Assembly (NCBI GenBank): GCA_041477005.1
Contig: JBGOUJ010000552.1
Location: 1 to 5,296 of the forward strand
Source of the DNA: JBGOUJ01 sp041477005
GTDB lineage: Bacteria; Acidobacteriota; Terriglobia; Bryobacterales; JACQDG01
Direction of reading: 5' to 3'
DNA: 5,296 nucleotides
Each line of letters begins with the position of its first letter. The first letter of the stretch is position 1. A program made the translations under genes and the position numbers. The notes below the pieces were generated by a model. It was not told the origin of the DNA, made no database searches, and saw only the letters and a program-made list of their open reading frames with translations. Positions 5,260-5,296 of the stretch are shown in pieces.

Positions 5260-5295
5260 ATGACCATCATGACGACTTACATATGACGATTTACA
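5260..5295. repeat. Short direct repeats at the window edge
   Basis: ATGACGACTTACA (5269-5281) and ATGACGATTTACA (5283-5295) differ at one base and are 14 bases apart. A shorter copy of the first five bases stands at 5260. They run to the end of the window, so more copies may follow. Repeated sites of this size occur inside the ends of some insertion sequences as transposase-binding sites. Confidence 0.5.
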
Positions 5296-5296
5296 C

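Larger units (their letters stand above)
4905..5296. other. Gene-free region with hairpin, AT-rich island and repeats
   Basis: I find no reading frame with recognisable coding character here. The left part is GC-rich and holds the promoter of the ParB-like gene, for which I see only a CTGACA as a possible minus-strand -35. It then contains a T8 run with a hairpin (5022-5050), a purine-rich GC stretch, the AT-rich island at 5171-5226 and short direct repeats to the window edge. The clustering of non-coding signals suggests a control region or the edge of a mobile element. Confidence 0.6.

Overview
GC-rich bacterial chromosomal DNA, an accessory cluster sitting just upstream of a housekeeping purine gene. 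The codon bias is strongly GC-rich, with one very AT-rich stretch near the right edge. The gene mix (purH, a MoxR-type ATPase with a TraB/DUF5682-like partner, HigBA, a ParB-like protein) would fit a soil bacterium such as an acidobacterium. That placement is a guess, because no ribosomal or other phylogenetic marker is present.

Layout, left to right. Positions 1-86 (minus) hold the first 28 codons of purH, which runs off the window. Positions 132-305 (minus) hold the C-terminal half of a ParE/RelE-type toxin whose N-terminal half is missing; it begins where the next gene ends. Positions 316-3229 (minus) form a two-gene operon: a MoxR-like AAA+ ATPase (2306-3229) followed, with a 14-base overlap, by a 667-residue protein (316-2319). 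That protein joins a TraB/ChaN/DUF5682-like N-terminal domain to a C-terminal region I do not recognise. Positions 3230-3428 are a divergent promoter region. Positions 3429-4027 (plus) are a HigBA toxin-antitoxin pair with an enforced TTG start, a perfect -10 box almost on top of that start, and two palindromes that look like autoregulatory operators. Positions 4028-4166 separate convergent genes and contain a composite hairpin. Positions 4167-4904 (minus) encode a ParB-like DNA-binding protein. Positions 4905-5296 carry no gene I can support. They hold a T-rich hairpin, a 56-base island of about 11% GC closely flanked by a 9-bp inverted repeat, and direct repeats running to the window edge.

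How it may work together. The ATPase and the TraB-like fusion are translationally coupled and should act as a pair, probably with the ATPase remodelling or activating its partner. Related MoxR/DUF5682 loci usually also carry a von Willebrand A protein, and none is visible here. HigB would cut mRNA on the ribosome, and HigA would neutralise it and repress the shared promoter. The intact HigBA pair, the toxin remnant, the lone ParB-like gene and the repeats at the right edge all suggest a region that has gained and lost mobile DNA next to the stable purH gene.
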